The notes beneath the pieces are model-generated. The model had not been told where the DNA came from. It ran no database searches and worked only from the letters and a program-made list of their open reading frames with translations. This document shows positions 9,852 through 19,982 of a stretch of 22,500 nucleotides of DNA, in pieces; the stretch's first letter is position 1; every line of letters starts with the position of its first letter. The translations under genes were made by a program, and so were the position numbers. Origin of the DNA: Neocallimastix lanati (nom. inval.) (taxonomy: Eukaryota; Neocallimastigomycota; Neocallimastigomycetes; Neocallimastigales; Neocallimastigaceae); NCBI GenBank assembly GCA_016946835.1, contig JACVTC010000090.1:332501-355000 (forward strand), given 5' to 3'.

Positions 9852-10665
9852 CAATTAAATATAAAATAAAAAGTAATATAATAAAATTTATTAACATATA
9901 TTAAATATTCGGATATTCGATTATATTAAAAAAATTTTTTTTATTTATTAAAATTTATTTAATATCTTATTAATAATAATTTCCTTGTGGAACAATTATA
10001 AATATTGTAAAAATAACCGAAAATTTATTATTATAATAAATTTATCTAAATATTGTAAATTTATAAAGTTATTATTTTCAAAATGACAGCTATAAATTAA
10101 CATATTAGTAATTTTAAATATTTTTAAATAATTATAAAATGTAAAATAATAATTATCTAAAAAATAAAAAATATAAAGTAAATAATATTTAAATTACTAT
10201 ATTAATATAAACAAACTTTGGAAAAATAAAATATATTATTTATATTATAATATATTAAATATAATAAATACATAAAAATAAAAAAAATATTATTAAAATA
10301 TAAAATTTTATAGATTTAATAAAAATCTTTTTTAGTTATGCAAAAATCAAAAATGAATATGTCAAGACCAAGTATATTATACTATAGGCTAATAAAATTA
10401 TGACATAATGAAAAATATTAATATATATACATATAAATAATGAAATACTTCATAATACTATAATTAAATCAATAAAAGTGAATTATTTATTAAATCTTCA
10501 AATAGAAAAGAAAAAATAATAATTTATATTTAATAATTAATAAATTAATATTTTAATGAAATAAAATATTGAAATAAATAAATAAATAAATATTACATTT
10601 TATCTTTTATTGTGTTGAAGGAAGTTATATATATATCTTCTTAAAACATAATATTTTGATTTATG

Positions 10666-10691
10666 TTTTTTTTTTTTTTTTTTTTTTTTTT
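10666..10691. repeat. poly(T) tract, 26 nt
   Basis: An uninterrupted T run within the spacer between the PFL genes; no retroelement body adjoins it. Confidence 0.85.
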
Positions 10692-11677
10692 GATTATAAA
10701 ATTAATTTTATTTATTATATATTGAAGTATATTAACATATATATAAAATTAAATTAAAAAATTCGTAAATCTTTACGACAATTATAAAAAAAAATTAATA
10801 ATTAAATTTATATTTATTTTTACTTTTTATTGTTATTCTAAAAATTCATCATAATCAAATTGTTAAGTTTTAAAGATTTTTCTAAAATTAATAATTTAGG
10901 AATAATTTTTATATGCTTATAAATTTTTTTATTTATTATTTTTATTTATATTTGTGTATTTTTTAATTATTTAAAAATATATATATATATTTTTTTATCT
11001 TAATAAAGATTATAAAAAAAATTATATAATTTTAAATTTATTAATTGTTAAATGTTTAATATAGAAAACTATCTCTCCATAATTAATAAAATAATTTAAA
11101 TATATTTAATGATTTAAAATATTTATATGTATGTTTGTTAATAATACAAACTTCAAATTAATGCATTATTCTTAAATATATAATAATATATCTCCGTTCG
11201 TAGTAATAATAGCAACGAAATAAATAAATAAGAAAAAAAAAAGTTATTAATATATATAATATTTTGTGATTTAAGTGATGAGAATATTCTCTTTTAATAA
11301 TCTTAATAAATAATTTTTTATTTTTTATTTTTAAAAATAAGATAATAAATTTTTATCAAAAATTTAAATAATAAATATAAAAACAAAAAATGTAATTTGT
11401 ATATTTAGGATTATGTATTTTCTTAGCACTAAAATATTATTTTAATAATATATGATGATATTTATATAAATTAAGACATTTTTTTATATAAAATAATAAT
11501 TTAATATATTTTATATTTTTTTATATTTTTAATAATTACAAAGGAAAGCAAAATAATTGATCTTTATACAAATAATTAAGTGGATAATCATTTTTAAAAA
11601 AAAAAATTATTAAAATATTTTTATGAATTTAAAATATTTAAGATTATTAAAATAGTGAATTTGATAATATCTTTTCT

Positions 11678-11678
<1 letters not shown>

Positions 11679-11710
<32 letters not shown>
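11679..11710. repeat. poly(T) tract, 32 nt
   Basis: An uninterrupted T run in the spacer, about 190 bp before the inner edge of the right arm. The left side has no counterpart at the mirrored distance. Confidence 0.9.
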
Positions 11711-11711
<1 letters not shown>

Positions 11712-11902
11712 ATTTTTAATTGTCTCACTATAATAATAATTCCGTATAATAATATATTTAGTAATTTAATTAATTTCTAAAAAATATTACAATATTTTAC
11801 AATTAATTACAATATATGAATAAATAGATTTTAATTTAAATGTTATAATTTTTAATTTTCATTATTATTTTTATTATATTATAAAATTTTCAACGTAAAT
11901 AA

Positions 11903-12319
11903 TAACGAAAATTATTAATTCTAATCCTGTATGGGTAAAATTCCATTATGTTAATAAAAAAAAAAATTAAAATTACTAAATTAATTAATTATTAATTATT
12001 GAAAAAAAAGTATATAAGGAAAAAATTTTTTTCAAAAAAAAAATTTTTTTATACAACATTCAAATTTTATTTAATAAAATTTAATATAAAAGCTTATATA
12101 ATTAAAAAATTAATTTTAGTTTCTTTTCAGAAGAAATTTTAAATATACCATTATTTATAAAAAAAAAAAAAAAAAGTATTTGAACTGAAAATATAATAAA
12201 TTTTAAATAAATTATTAAAATTTATATATAAAAATTAATTTTAAATATATATTACTTTCAACAAATCAAAATAATAAATATTTTTTAATAATAAATATTA
12301 CATAATAAGAATATTCAAA
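11903..12319 (+). promoter_or_regulatory. 5' flank / putative promoter of PFL copy 2
   Basis: This is the mirror image of 9408-9824, with no difference found by eye over 417 bp. The possible TATA word TATATAAG is at 12011-12018. The last in-frame stop before the start is at 12275-12277, with no ATG between it and 12320, which fixes the start codon. Confidence 0.5.
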
Positions 12320-14521
12320 ATGAAAGTTATCGATACTGCTAAGTGGATTAAAGAAAATTATACCCCATATGAAGGTGATGCTTCTTTCTTAGTAACCGAA
12401 GCTTCCCAGAAAACAAAAGATGTATGGGCTAAATGTTGTGAACTTCGTGTTGAAGAAATTAAGAGTGGTGGTTGTCTTGATGTAGATAATAAAACTATTT
12501 CTACCGTTAATGCTCATGAAGCTGGTTATATTATTAAAGAAAATGAAGATATTGTTGGTTTACAAACTGATGCTCCTCTTAAACGTTCCATTAAACCATT
12601 CGGTGGTGTTCGCGTTGTTAAGAATGCTTTAAAGGCTTATGATCGTACTCTTGATCCTGAAGTCGAAGAAATTTTCAAGTACCGTAAAACTCACAATGAT
12701 TGTGTTTTCGATCTTTACACTCCAGAAATGAGAAAAGCTAGATCTAATGCTATTCTTACCGGTTTACCAGATGGTTATGGTCGTGGAAGAATTATTGGAG
12801 ATTATAGACGTATTGCTTTATATGGTGTTGATCAATTAATTGAATGGAAAATGCAAGATAAACTTTCTATTGGAATCACAATGACAGAAGAAAACATGCG
12901 TACCAGAGAAGAACTTGCAGAACAAATTAAAGCACTTAATGAATTAAAAGCTCTTGGTCAAAGATATGGATATGATATTTCAAAACCAGCTACGAATGCT
13001 AAAGAAGCTATTCAATGGACTTACTTTGGCTATCTTGCAAGTGTTAAGGATCAAGATGGAGCAGCTATGTCTTTCGGACGTGTCGATTGTTTCTTTGATA
13101 TTTATATTGAAAATGATATTAAGAAAGGAATCTTAACAGAAGCAGAAGCACAAGATTTAATTGATCAATTAATTATTAAACTTAGATTAGTTCGTCATTT
13201 ACGTACTCCCGAATATAATGATTTATTCGCTGGTGATCCAACCTGGGTTACCATGGTTGTTGGTGGTATGAATAATGATGGAAGACCATTAGTTAGTAAA
13301 ACTTCATATCGTATTGTTAATACTCTTAGAACTCTTGGAGCAGCTCCAGAACCAAATATTACAGTTTTATGGAATAATAAACTTCCAACTCCATTTAAAC
13401 ATTTCTGTAATAAGATTTCAATTGAAACCTCATCAATTCAATATGAAAATGATAATCTTATGAACAAGATGTTTGGAGATGATTATGCTATTGCTTGTTG
13501 TGTTTCACAAATGAGAGTTGGTAAAGATATGCAATTCTTTGGAGCACGTTGTAATTTAGCTAAACTTTTACTTTACGCTTTCAATCATGGTTATGATGAA
13601 AGAACTGAAAGGCAAGTTGGACCAGACTTTGGAGATATTAAATTAAATGAAGATGGATCAGTCAACTTTGAATCCGCTTGGGAAATTTATGACAAAGCCA
13701 TGGATTGGATTGCATGTCTTTATGTTAATACTATGAATGCTATTCATTATTCTCATGATAAGTATTGTTATGAAGCCATTCAAATGGCACTTCATGATAC
13801 TAATGTTCATCGTTACATGGCCTTCGGTATTGCCGGTTTCTCTGTTATTGTTGATTCGTTCTCAGCTATTAAATATGCTAAAGTCTTCCCAGTTCGTAAC
13901 CCAGAAACTAATTTAACTACCGATTTCAAAATTGAAGGTGACTTCCCAAAATTCGGTAATGATGATGATCGTGTTGATCATTTTGCTATTGAAATTCCAA
14001 AGATCTTCCTTGCCAAGTTAAAGAAATATCCAGCTTACAGAAACGCTGAACATACCTTATCTATTTTAACCATTACTTCAAATGTCGTTTACGGTAAGAA
14101 GACTGGTTCTACTCCAGATGGTCGTAAGGCTGGTGAAGCTTTCGCTCCAGGTTGTAATCCAATGCATGGACGTGAAACTAATGGAGCTGTTGCTTCTCTT
14201 AATTCAGTTAGTAAAGTTGAATATGAATACTGTAAAGATGGTATTTCCAACACTTTCACATTCGTTCCAAGTGTTTTAGGTAAACTTGATGATGAACGTG
14301 TTTGTAATCTTACTGGATTATTAGATGGATATTTTTCACAAGGAGGATTTCATTTAAATGTTAATGTTTTAGTTCGTGAAACCTTAGAAGATGCCATGAT
14401 TCATCCTGAAAACTATCCAAACTTAACTATTCGTGTTTCAGGATATGCTGTTCATTTTATTCGTTTATCACCAAGTCAACAAAGAGAAGTTATAGCTAGA
14501 ACTTTCCACGAAACTCTTTAA
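12320..14521 (+). CDS. pyruvate formate-lyase (formate C-acetyltransferase), copy 2
   Basis: This is a near-identical paralogue of the gene at 7206-9407, divergently transcribed from it. All catalytic landmarks are kept: C393/C394, R155, W309, R410 and the radical glycine G708 in RVSGYA. It differs from copy 1 at N207, I271, R431 and V685. All four are outside the motifs listed, and three are conservative. Of 22 nucleotide differences, 18 are synonymous, so both copies appear to be held under purifying selection or homogenised by conversion. No frameshift, internal stop or intron is seen. The ATG is preceded by CAAA and by an in-frame stop 45 bp upstream. The N terminus lacks an obvious organelle presequence. 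Fungal PFL is generally held to derive from bacteria by lateral transfer; nothing in this gene's composition separates it from native highly expressed genes. Confidence 0.97.
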   Translation: MKVIDTAKWIKENYTPYEGDASFLVTEASQKTKDVWAKCCELRVEEIKSGGCLDVDNKTISTVNAHEAGYIIKENEDIVGLQTDAPLKRSIKPFGGVRVVKNALKAYDRTLDPEVEEIFKYRKTHNDCVFDLYTPEMRKARSNAILTGLPDGYGRGRIIGDYRRIALYGVDQLIEWKMQDKLSIGITMTEENMRTREELAEQIKALNELKALGQRYGYDISKPATNAKEAIQWTYFGYLASVKDQDGAAMSFGRVDCFFDIYIENDIKKGILTEAEAQDLIDQLIIKLRLVRHLRTPEYNDLFAGDPTWVTMVVGGMNNDGRPLVSKTSYRIVNTLRTLGAAPEPNITVLWNNKLPTPFKHFCNKISIETSSIQYENDNLMNKMFGDDYAIACCVSQMRVGKDMQFFGARCNLAKLLLYAFNHGYDERTERQVGPDFGDIKLNEDGSVNFESAWEIYDKAMDWIACLYVNTMNAIHYSHDKYCYEAIQMALHDTNVHRYMAFGIAGFSVIVDSFSAIKYAKVFPVRNPETNLTTDFKIEGDFPKFGNDDDRVDHFAIEIPKIFLAKLKKYPAYRNAEHTLSILTITSNVVYGKKTGSTPDGRKAGEAFAPGCNPMHGRETNGAVASLNSVSKVEYEYCKDGISNTFTFVPSVLGKLDDERVCNLTGLLDGYFSQGGFHLNVNVLVRETLEDAMIHPENYPNLTIRVSGYAVHFIRLSPSQQREVIARTFHETL

Positions 14522-14551
14522 ATTCTTTTAAACTCTATAAATTCTATTAAA
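14514..14551. repeat. 19-bp tandem pair at the PFL stop codon (copy 2)
   Basis: This mirrors the pair at 7176-7213. Two 19-bp units differ at two positions; the first contains the TAA stop. The pair predates the inverted duplication, since both arms carry it. Confidence 0.75.
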
Positions 14552-15346
14552 TTCCTTAAACATTTTAAATTACGTATTAATTGAAAAAATACTTTTAAAT
14601 ATTATTAATAAATTATTCAATATTAAATTATAGCATTCTTTTACATTTTAAAAAAGAAAAAATAAAAAAAATAAAAAATTTTTTATTTAATTAAATAATA
14701 GTTATAAATTAATTTAAAATATTGAATATAAAAAATTATTATATTCAAAAATATACCAATATATATATATACATATAGCTATAAGTTTTTATTTAAAAAA
14801 TTATATTCTATCTAATTATATTTAATGTAAATATATTAATAAAATAAAATAATACTTATAAATAAGTATTAAAATAAAAATAAATAATAATAATAAATTA
14901 TACAGTTATTTTGAAATTATTTTTTTAAATAGTAATATTCATGAATAATAAATAATAAAATAATAATAAATGATTATTATTATTTTTTTTAATTGCTTAA
15001 CATTTTCATTTTCTGATACACATTTATTTTTCTTTTTTTTAACCTTATATATTATAATATTTAATTCATTATCATTAAAGTTAAATTATTATTGTTAGAG
15101 TAAAAAATTTTATATTTATATATATATATATATTTTTTTTAAATAATTATAATTATAATTTATAAATATCAAATAATTCTCTATAATTAAACTTTGAAAT
15201 ATACATAAAATTTTATTTAAAATATAATATATTTTTAATAATTATATACCCAAAGTAATAATAATCATATAATAAATAAAACTAGCAAGTTAAAAAAAAA
15301 AAAGATAAATAATAATAAATTAATAAATGCTAGTAATAAAGTAAAT

Positions 15347-15394
15347 TTTTAATGCAATAAATAATACTAATTTTAATGTAATAAATAATACTAA
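15347..15394. repeat. 24-bp tandem duplication
   Basis: Two adjacent 24-bp units (TTTTAATG.AATAAATAAT then ACTAA) differ at a single C/T position. A partial third unit may follow. Confidence 0.85.
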
Positions 15395-15620
15395 GTTTTA
15401 TAATACTAATTATTATATATATTTTTATTTATTTGTAATGTATTTATTATATATTAAAAAAAGATAATTTATAAAAAATATTAATATTTTGAATTTTTCT
15501 TTTTTATGTAATTGGTTAAATTATATAAATTTTTTTTTTTAAAAAGTAATTTTTCATATGCAAATTATCAATTTTTAATATGTTTAGATTTAATAATAAT
15601 TTGAAAAAAATAGTGATAAT

Positions 15621-15621
<1 letters not shown>

Positions 15622-15655
<34 letters not shown>
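15622..15655. repeat. poly(A) tract, 34 nt
   Basis: An uninterrupted A run followed by short TAAA repeats. No body or target-site duplication was found. Confidence 0.9.
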
Positions 15656-15657
<2 letters not shown>

Positions 15658-15965
15658 AATAAATAAATACATAAATAAAATGTAAAGTTATTTTCAATAA
15701 TAATGTTTTGATGTTTATTATATTATATTATATTATTTTATTTTTAAATAGTAAATGAATATTCTACACTATTACTTATTTTTTAAAATATAATTTTTTT
15801 TACTAATAATTACTTAATATATATATTTTTAAATAAATGATGAATATTTTTTTTTTCATTTTTTTCTTATTTTTTTTGTTTTGTTTTTAAATACAACATT
15901 TAAATATCGTTACTTTTATTTATTATTTTTAATATTGTAATTCTTTATTTTTAATTTTTTTTCTT

Positions 15966-16025
15966 TGTAAATTTATTATTTAAGATAATAATTATATGTA
16001 AATTTATTATTAGATAATAATTATT
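15966..16025. repeat. tandem pair of about 30 bp downstream of GNAT gene
   Basis: TGTAAATTTATTATT followed by GATAATAATTAT occurs at 15966 and at 15997; the first copy has an extra TAA. It lies in the 3' flank of the minus-strand GNAT gene. Confidence 0.8.
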
Positions 16026-16059
16026 TATAAGAATGTATATATTTAATTAATGATAAGAC

Positions 16060-16701
16060 TTAGAGGTCTCTTTTAAAACTCCAATTTGTGAGTGGTTTAT
16101 TATTAAAGGTTAATTTTTGTTCATCAATAGTAAGTTCGAAGCCATTTTTCTTATAGAAATGTGTATTCTTTTCTTCATTGGTGATTAGAGTAATACATTT
16201 AGCACCTTCTTTTTTAACAAATGGAATAATACAATCCTGTATAAAACGACTACCAATTCCTTGACCATGGTATTTTTTACCTACAGCGATACATTCTAAA
16301 TTCCAACAGTTCGGAGTATTTTTTTGAAATTCAATATTACTAGCATTACATTTTTCAACCATATCTAAAAAACCTAAAGCATTTCTTATACCTCCATACC
16401 TAAAAACTGAAAAAGCTCCTAAAAAGAGATATTGGAAGACAGTAGCTTCCTTATATTCTGGACTATGTATTTGTGAAACAGCAAGAATTTCACCATCACG
16501 TTCAGCAACCATAACTATTCCATTTGCCATTGTGTCAGCTAATTGGCAAGACATAATGGCTCTATTAAAATTGGCTAAATTAGATTCAGGATTTGGAATA
16601 AATACATGATACATTGAATAATCTTCAAATGCTTCATATACAATATCAAGACATTTTTCGAATTCGTCTTTTTCAGCACGTCTATAGGTAATGTTACTCA
16701 T
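16060..16701 (-). CDS. GNAT-family N-acetyltransferase
   Basis: The 213-residue protein has the hallmarks of the GCN5-related acetyltransferase fold, which transfers an acetyl group from acetyl-CoA to an amine. The beta-4 strand is LECIAV (135-140). The acetyl-CoA pyrophosphate-binding loop is HGQGIGSRF (145-153), matching the Q/R-x-x-G-x-G/A signature. The late motif FYKKNGFE (182-189) carries the usual tyrosine and the GF turn. Residues 1-60 form the N-terminal alpha/beta part, and a hydrophobic stretch at about 88-112 (FQYLFLGAFSVFRYGG) is typical of the small fungal GNAT subfamily that resembles puromycin-type acetyltransferases. There is no signal peptide. The substrate cannot be told from sequence. 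It is a single exon with A at -3 of the ATG, alone in AT-rich DNA and convergent with PFL copy 2. Stand-alone GNATs of this type are often bacterial-like in gut fungi, so lateral origin is possible but not shown. Confidence 0.9.
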   Translation of the reverse strand: MSNITYRRAEKDEFEKCLDIVYEAFEDYSMYHVFIPNPESNLANFNRAIMSCQLADTMANGIVMVAERDGEILAVSQIHSPEYKEATVFQYLFLGAFSVFRYGGIRNALGFLDMVEKCNASNIEFQKNTPNCWNLECIAVGKKYHGQGIGSRFIQDCIIPFVKKEGAKCITLITNEEKNTHFYKKNGFELTIDEQKLTFNNKPLTNWSFKRDL

Positions 16702-17283
16702 ATTGAAATTGAAATTTCTTTTAGAGTTATCTTTAAATATTTTTTAATTAATACTTTTTTTTCTTAAATGAATTTAAAATAATTATTGATTTGATTAATG
16801 AAATTCAATTGTAAAATTTTGTTTATTGTATTTAAAATAATAATATTTTGGATTACTTTTAAAAGTTTTTATTGTTTTTCAAAATAATTATTTTTATCTT
16901 TTTTTTTTTTTTTTCTTAAAATAACTGTTTTATTTAAAAAAAAGTGAAATTAGAATTTTAAAAATAATAACAAATATTTATTTATATACAATATGTAAAA
17001 TAACCTAATTTAATATAACAAAAAAAAATTTTTTTTTTTTCTTTTTCTTTTTAAATATATATAATAGAATAGAAGCTTTAATTTATTAAATTATTTATCT
17101 TTATTTATTTATCATTAATAAATTATTATATTAATAAAGTGTTAAATAAGTAATTATAGATGAGAATTATTTAGAATTTATGAATAATATATATTAAATT
17201 AAATCTTTTTATATATTAATTGCCTAAAAATTTATACAATGGATAATATAATATTTATTAGAATTTTGTATATCAATTTATTT

Positions 17284-17306
17284 AAAAAAAAAAAAAAAAA
17301 AAAAAA
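17284..17306. repeat. poly(A) tract, 23 nt
   Basis: An uninterrupted A run; nothing else is associated with it. Confidence 0.85.
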
Positions 17307-17634
17307 GAACAATTGAAATAATAAAAATAATAAATTTTACATTAATTTTTTTTTTTAAAAAAAAATGAATAAACAAACAAACAAACAATTAAATAAATAA
17401 TAAAACAATAATAACAATATTAATAAGTAATTAAAAAATATATATAATTCATAATACATTTTATTATATTTTATTATATTTTATTTTTGTGGGTTCTAAT
17501 TTTTTTTTTTTTTTTTTTTAAATTTTCTCTTTCATTTAATGACAAATATATTAATATAGTGTTAAAAAAATTCTTTTTAACTTTTAAAAATTTACAGAAT
17601 CTATTGTGTATAATTATATACACATTTAATTACA

Positions 17635-18065
17635 ATAATAATAAATAATAATAATAAATAGTAATAATACAAAATAATGATAATAGTTATAATGTAATGA
17701 TAACAATATTAATTAGAAGATAATAATTATAATATAATAATAGAAATAATAATAAAAAGAATGTATATAAATAGTTATAATAATAATAATAATTAATAAT
17801 TAATACTATTAATAATAATTATAATAATAAAAGTAATAATAAATTATAATTATAATAATAAACCAATAAAAATAATAATAAAAATTATAAATAATAAAAA
17901 TAATAAATAATAAATAATAAATAATAAATAATAATAATAATAATTATAATAATAATACTAATAATAATAATAAATATAAAATAAAAATAAATAATAATAA
18001 TTATAATAATAATAATACTAATATTAATAATAATAAATATAAAATAATAATAAATAATAATAAAA
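17635..18065. repeat. AAT-rich compound microsatellite
   Basis: About 430 bp are dominated by AAT, TAAT and AAAT units. Near its end a 57-60-bp unit is tandemly duplicated: ATTATAATAATAATACTAAT begins at 17943 and a version with one extra AAT at 18000, each followed by AATAATAATAAATATAAAAT. Confidence 0.8.
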
Positions 18066-18816
18066 ATATTTAATCTTTATTGTAAATTACAATAGAAAAA
18101 AACAATTAAAAAAATTTATAATTGACAAAATCTATTAATATGAAATATGGTATAATTAAATATTTTTTTTTGATTAATAAAGTATAAATATAGTTTTATA
18201 CATTTATTATATATATATTTTTGGTATATATATACATAGTTGTGGTGAAATCAATAAATTTTTTTTAAGAAAAAACTTTTGTATATATATATATTTTAAT
18301 ATTTAAGTTTATTTTATTATTATTATTTTAATTTTACGTATTTAATATATAATTGAAATAAATTTAATTTCTTCATTTATAGTATACTACATACATATTT
18401 ACAAAATATTTATTTAAAAACAAATGTTTAATGCTTATTTAATTATTATTTTTTAATAATATTTTAATATTTATAGTAATAGTAATATTATAAAAAAAAA
18501 GTTTCATTTTGCTCTTTATTTTTTCATATTTAAAATTTTTGTCATACTTTTTTTTTTTTTATTAATATTAAGAAGTTAGTTAAAACAAATTATTATGTAT
18601 TTTAATATTATATATATATTTACAAAAATATAAATGTATTTTTTGATTTTTTGATATTGTTTATTTTTTAATAAATATCAATTGAAACATTGCAGATAAC
18701 ATATATAAATTAATCAAATATGAAAATATAATTTTTTTATTATTATTATTAAAAAATTATTTATTTATTTATTTTTTCAATTATAAAAAAAAAATTTTAT
18801 AATTTATGTGGATATT

Positions 18817-18820
<4 letters not shown>

Positions 18821-18850
<30 letters not shown>
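18821..18850. repeat. poly(T) tract, about 30 nt
   Basis: An uninterrupted T run after ATATTCCA. No G+C-rich body lies beside it. Confidence 0.85.
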
Positions 18851-18855
<5 letters not shown>

Positions 18856-19749
18856 TGATTGTTTATTAGTTTCATTTTATCAAGTTGCAATTGGTATACA
18901 TTTATTTATTAAAATTATCATATTTATTATAATATTTAATATTTAATTATTATTATTTAATATTCATTTAAGTTTGAAATAGGCATTTATGCTGCTGTTT
19001 ATATGAAATATTTAATTTATAGATTTAAAAAAAAGTGTGACAATATCAATTTTATTAATAATAAAGTTTATTAGTAATAATATTAAATTTATTATATTAA
19101 ATTTAATAAAATAAATTTTAATTCATATTATTATTTCCAATATTAAAAAAAAATTTTTTTTTCTTTAATTTATTTATTTAAAAAATTTATTATTATAATA
19201 AAAAATTTATATTGAAACAAAAACTTTTTTTTGCTAAAATTTTATTATTTCTTATTAAATATATTTAATGTAATATTATATATATATTTTTTTTTTTACT
19301 TTTTTTTTGTTTCGTTTTTCACATGAATATAAAAAAATAACTGAATAATTAGATAGTAATAATGATTTAATAATAATTTAATAATAATAATTTAAAATAA
19401 TAATTATTATTTTTATTTATTTTAAAATAATTCATATAAAAAAACTTTAATAAATCAATACCAATTATATATATATAAATTATCACTAATTATGCATATG
19501 CCTTTATGGATAAAATAGTAAAGTTTAATGATGATATAGAAAACAACTATAGCTCTGACTTTTAATTAAAAAACAAGGAATAAAATATAGAAAAAAAGAA
19601 AAATTATAACAGTATATATATAATCATTATTATTTTATTAGAATAATAAATATTGCAATTTGTCAACTAGCTATTTAATACTTATCATTTTATGCTTTTC
19701 ATTTTTTTCATTTTTTACATAATTTAATGAATATAATAATTAGAAATGT

Positions 19750-19765
19750 AATAGAAATGATTTTA
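19750..19765. repeat. 5' target-site duplication of SINE-like element
   Basis: AATAGAAATGATTTTA is found here and again at 19967-19982, directly after the poly(A) tail. At least 14 bp (TAGAAATGATTTTA) are independent of the tail. The duplication is perfect, suggesting a recent insertion. Confidence 0.85.
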
Positions 19766-19921
19766 ATTATACTTGGGTAAGGAGCGCCAATGCAGAGTAA
19801 CTGTAAGGCAGTCCAGCAGGGACGGGACCACCTACTAAAGTAGGAAGTTAGATAAGGGCTCTAGTTATAAACCATTGTGTGTCTACAAGATGTACAGCTG
19901 GGGAGAAATCCTGCTACGGTC

Positions 19922-19968
<47 letters not shown>
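19766..19968 (+). mobile_element. SINE-like retroposed element with 44-nt poly(A) tail
   Basis: A body of about 159 bp is followed by an uninterrupted run of 44 A residues (19925-19968). The body from 19771 to 19924 is about 48% G+C by my count, far above its surroundings. It is flanked by a perfect 14-16-bp direct duplication. Non-coding body, 3' poly(A) and target-site duplication together are the signature of LINE-mediated retroposition of a short RNA. The RNA could fold: a CCTAC-TAAA-GTAGG hairpin at 19831-19844, an ACTG...CAGT hairpin at 19800-19812, and a GAAA-capped hairpin at 19896-19915. I find no good tRNA A/B boxes and no match to 5S, U1-U6 or SRP RNA from memory, so the parent RNA is unknown. 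It might also be the 3' end of a LINE or a retroposed structured ncRNA. No LINE is present in the window. Confidence 0.8.
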
Positions 19969-19970
<2 letters not shown>

Positions 19971-19982
19971 GAAATGATTTTA
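19967..19982. repeat. 3' target-site duplication of SINE-like element
   Basis: This is the second copy of AATAGAAATGATTTTA. Its first two bases merge with the poly(A) tail. It continues into TTGAAAATAATTATAG, which also follows the matching word in the uninserted repeat at about 20400-20433. Confidence 0.85.

Larger units (their letters stand above)
9825..11902. other. unique spacer between inverted-repeat arms
   Basis: The spacer is 2078 bp of AT-rich DNA between the two divergent PFL genes. I find no reading frame with coding character on either strand. It includes a 13-bp direct repeat at the left arm junction and T runs at 10666-10691 and 11679-11710. Any shared or gene-specific upstream control for the two PFL genes would sit here or in the arm-internal 5' flanks. 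Confidence 0.65.
11903..14903. repeat. right arm of large inverted repeat (PFL copy 2)
   Basis: This is the reverse complement of 6823-9824, with the second PFL gene inside. The arms are about 3.0 kb each, and the whole palindrome with its spacer spans about 8.1 kb. Differences are sparse near the centre and denser outward: none in the 417-bp 5' flank, 6 in the first 1000 coding bases, 16 in the remaining 1200, then indels in the 3' flank. Confidence 0.95.
14904..16059. other. AT-rich region between convergent PFL copy 2 and GNAT gene
   Basis: No gene is supported. It holds a 24-bp tandem pair (15347-15394), an A34 run (15622-15655), TTATA-type repeats around 15717-15735 and a 28-31-bp tandem pair just past the GNAT stop (15966-16025). 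Confidence 0.6.
16702..19640. other. AT-rich region upstream of GNAT gene, no gene seen
   Basis: No coding region is supported in about 2.9 kb. The first few hundred bases hold the GNAT promoter by position only. It contains A and T runs (17284-17306, 18821-18850), a (TTTTATTATA)-type run near 17460-17485, AAAC repeats near 17370 and a long AAT-rich tract (17635-18065). A 19-codon frame at 19506-19565 is too short to support. Confidence 0.6.

Noticed and set aside
17635-18065. AAT-rich tract as a CRISPR-like or centromeric array
   Set aside because: There are no regular repeat-spacer units; it is low-complexity microsatellite with one local 57-60-bp duplication.
19506-19565. 19-codon frame MDKIVKFNDDIENNYSSDF with slightly higher G+C
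   Set aside because: It is too short, with no homologue in the window. It could be an exon or remnant, but nothing supports it.
19771-19924. tRNA, 5S, snRNA, group I/II intron or self-cleaving ribozyme identity for the G+C-rich element
   Set aside because: No convincing A/B boxes, no hammerhead CTGATGA core, no group I P/Q/R/S set. The GAAA-capped hairpin has its bulge on the opposite side from a group II domain V.
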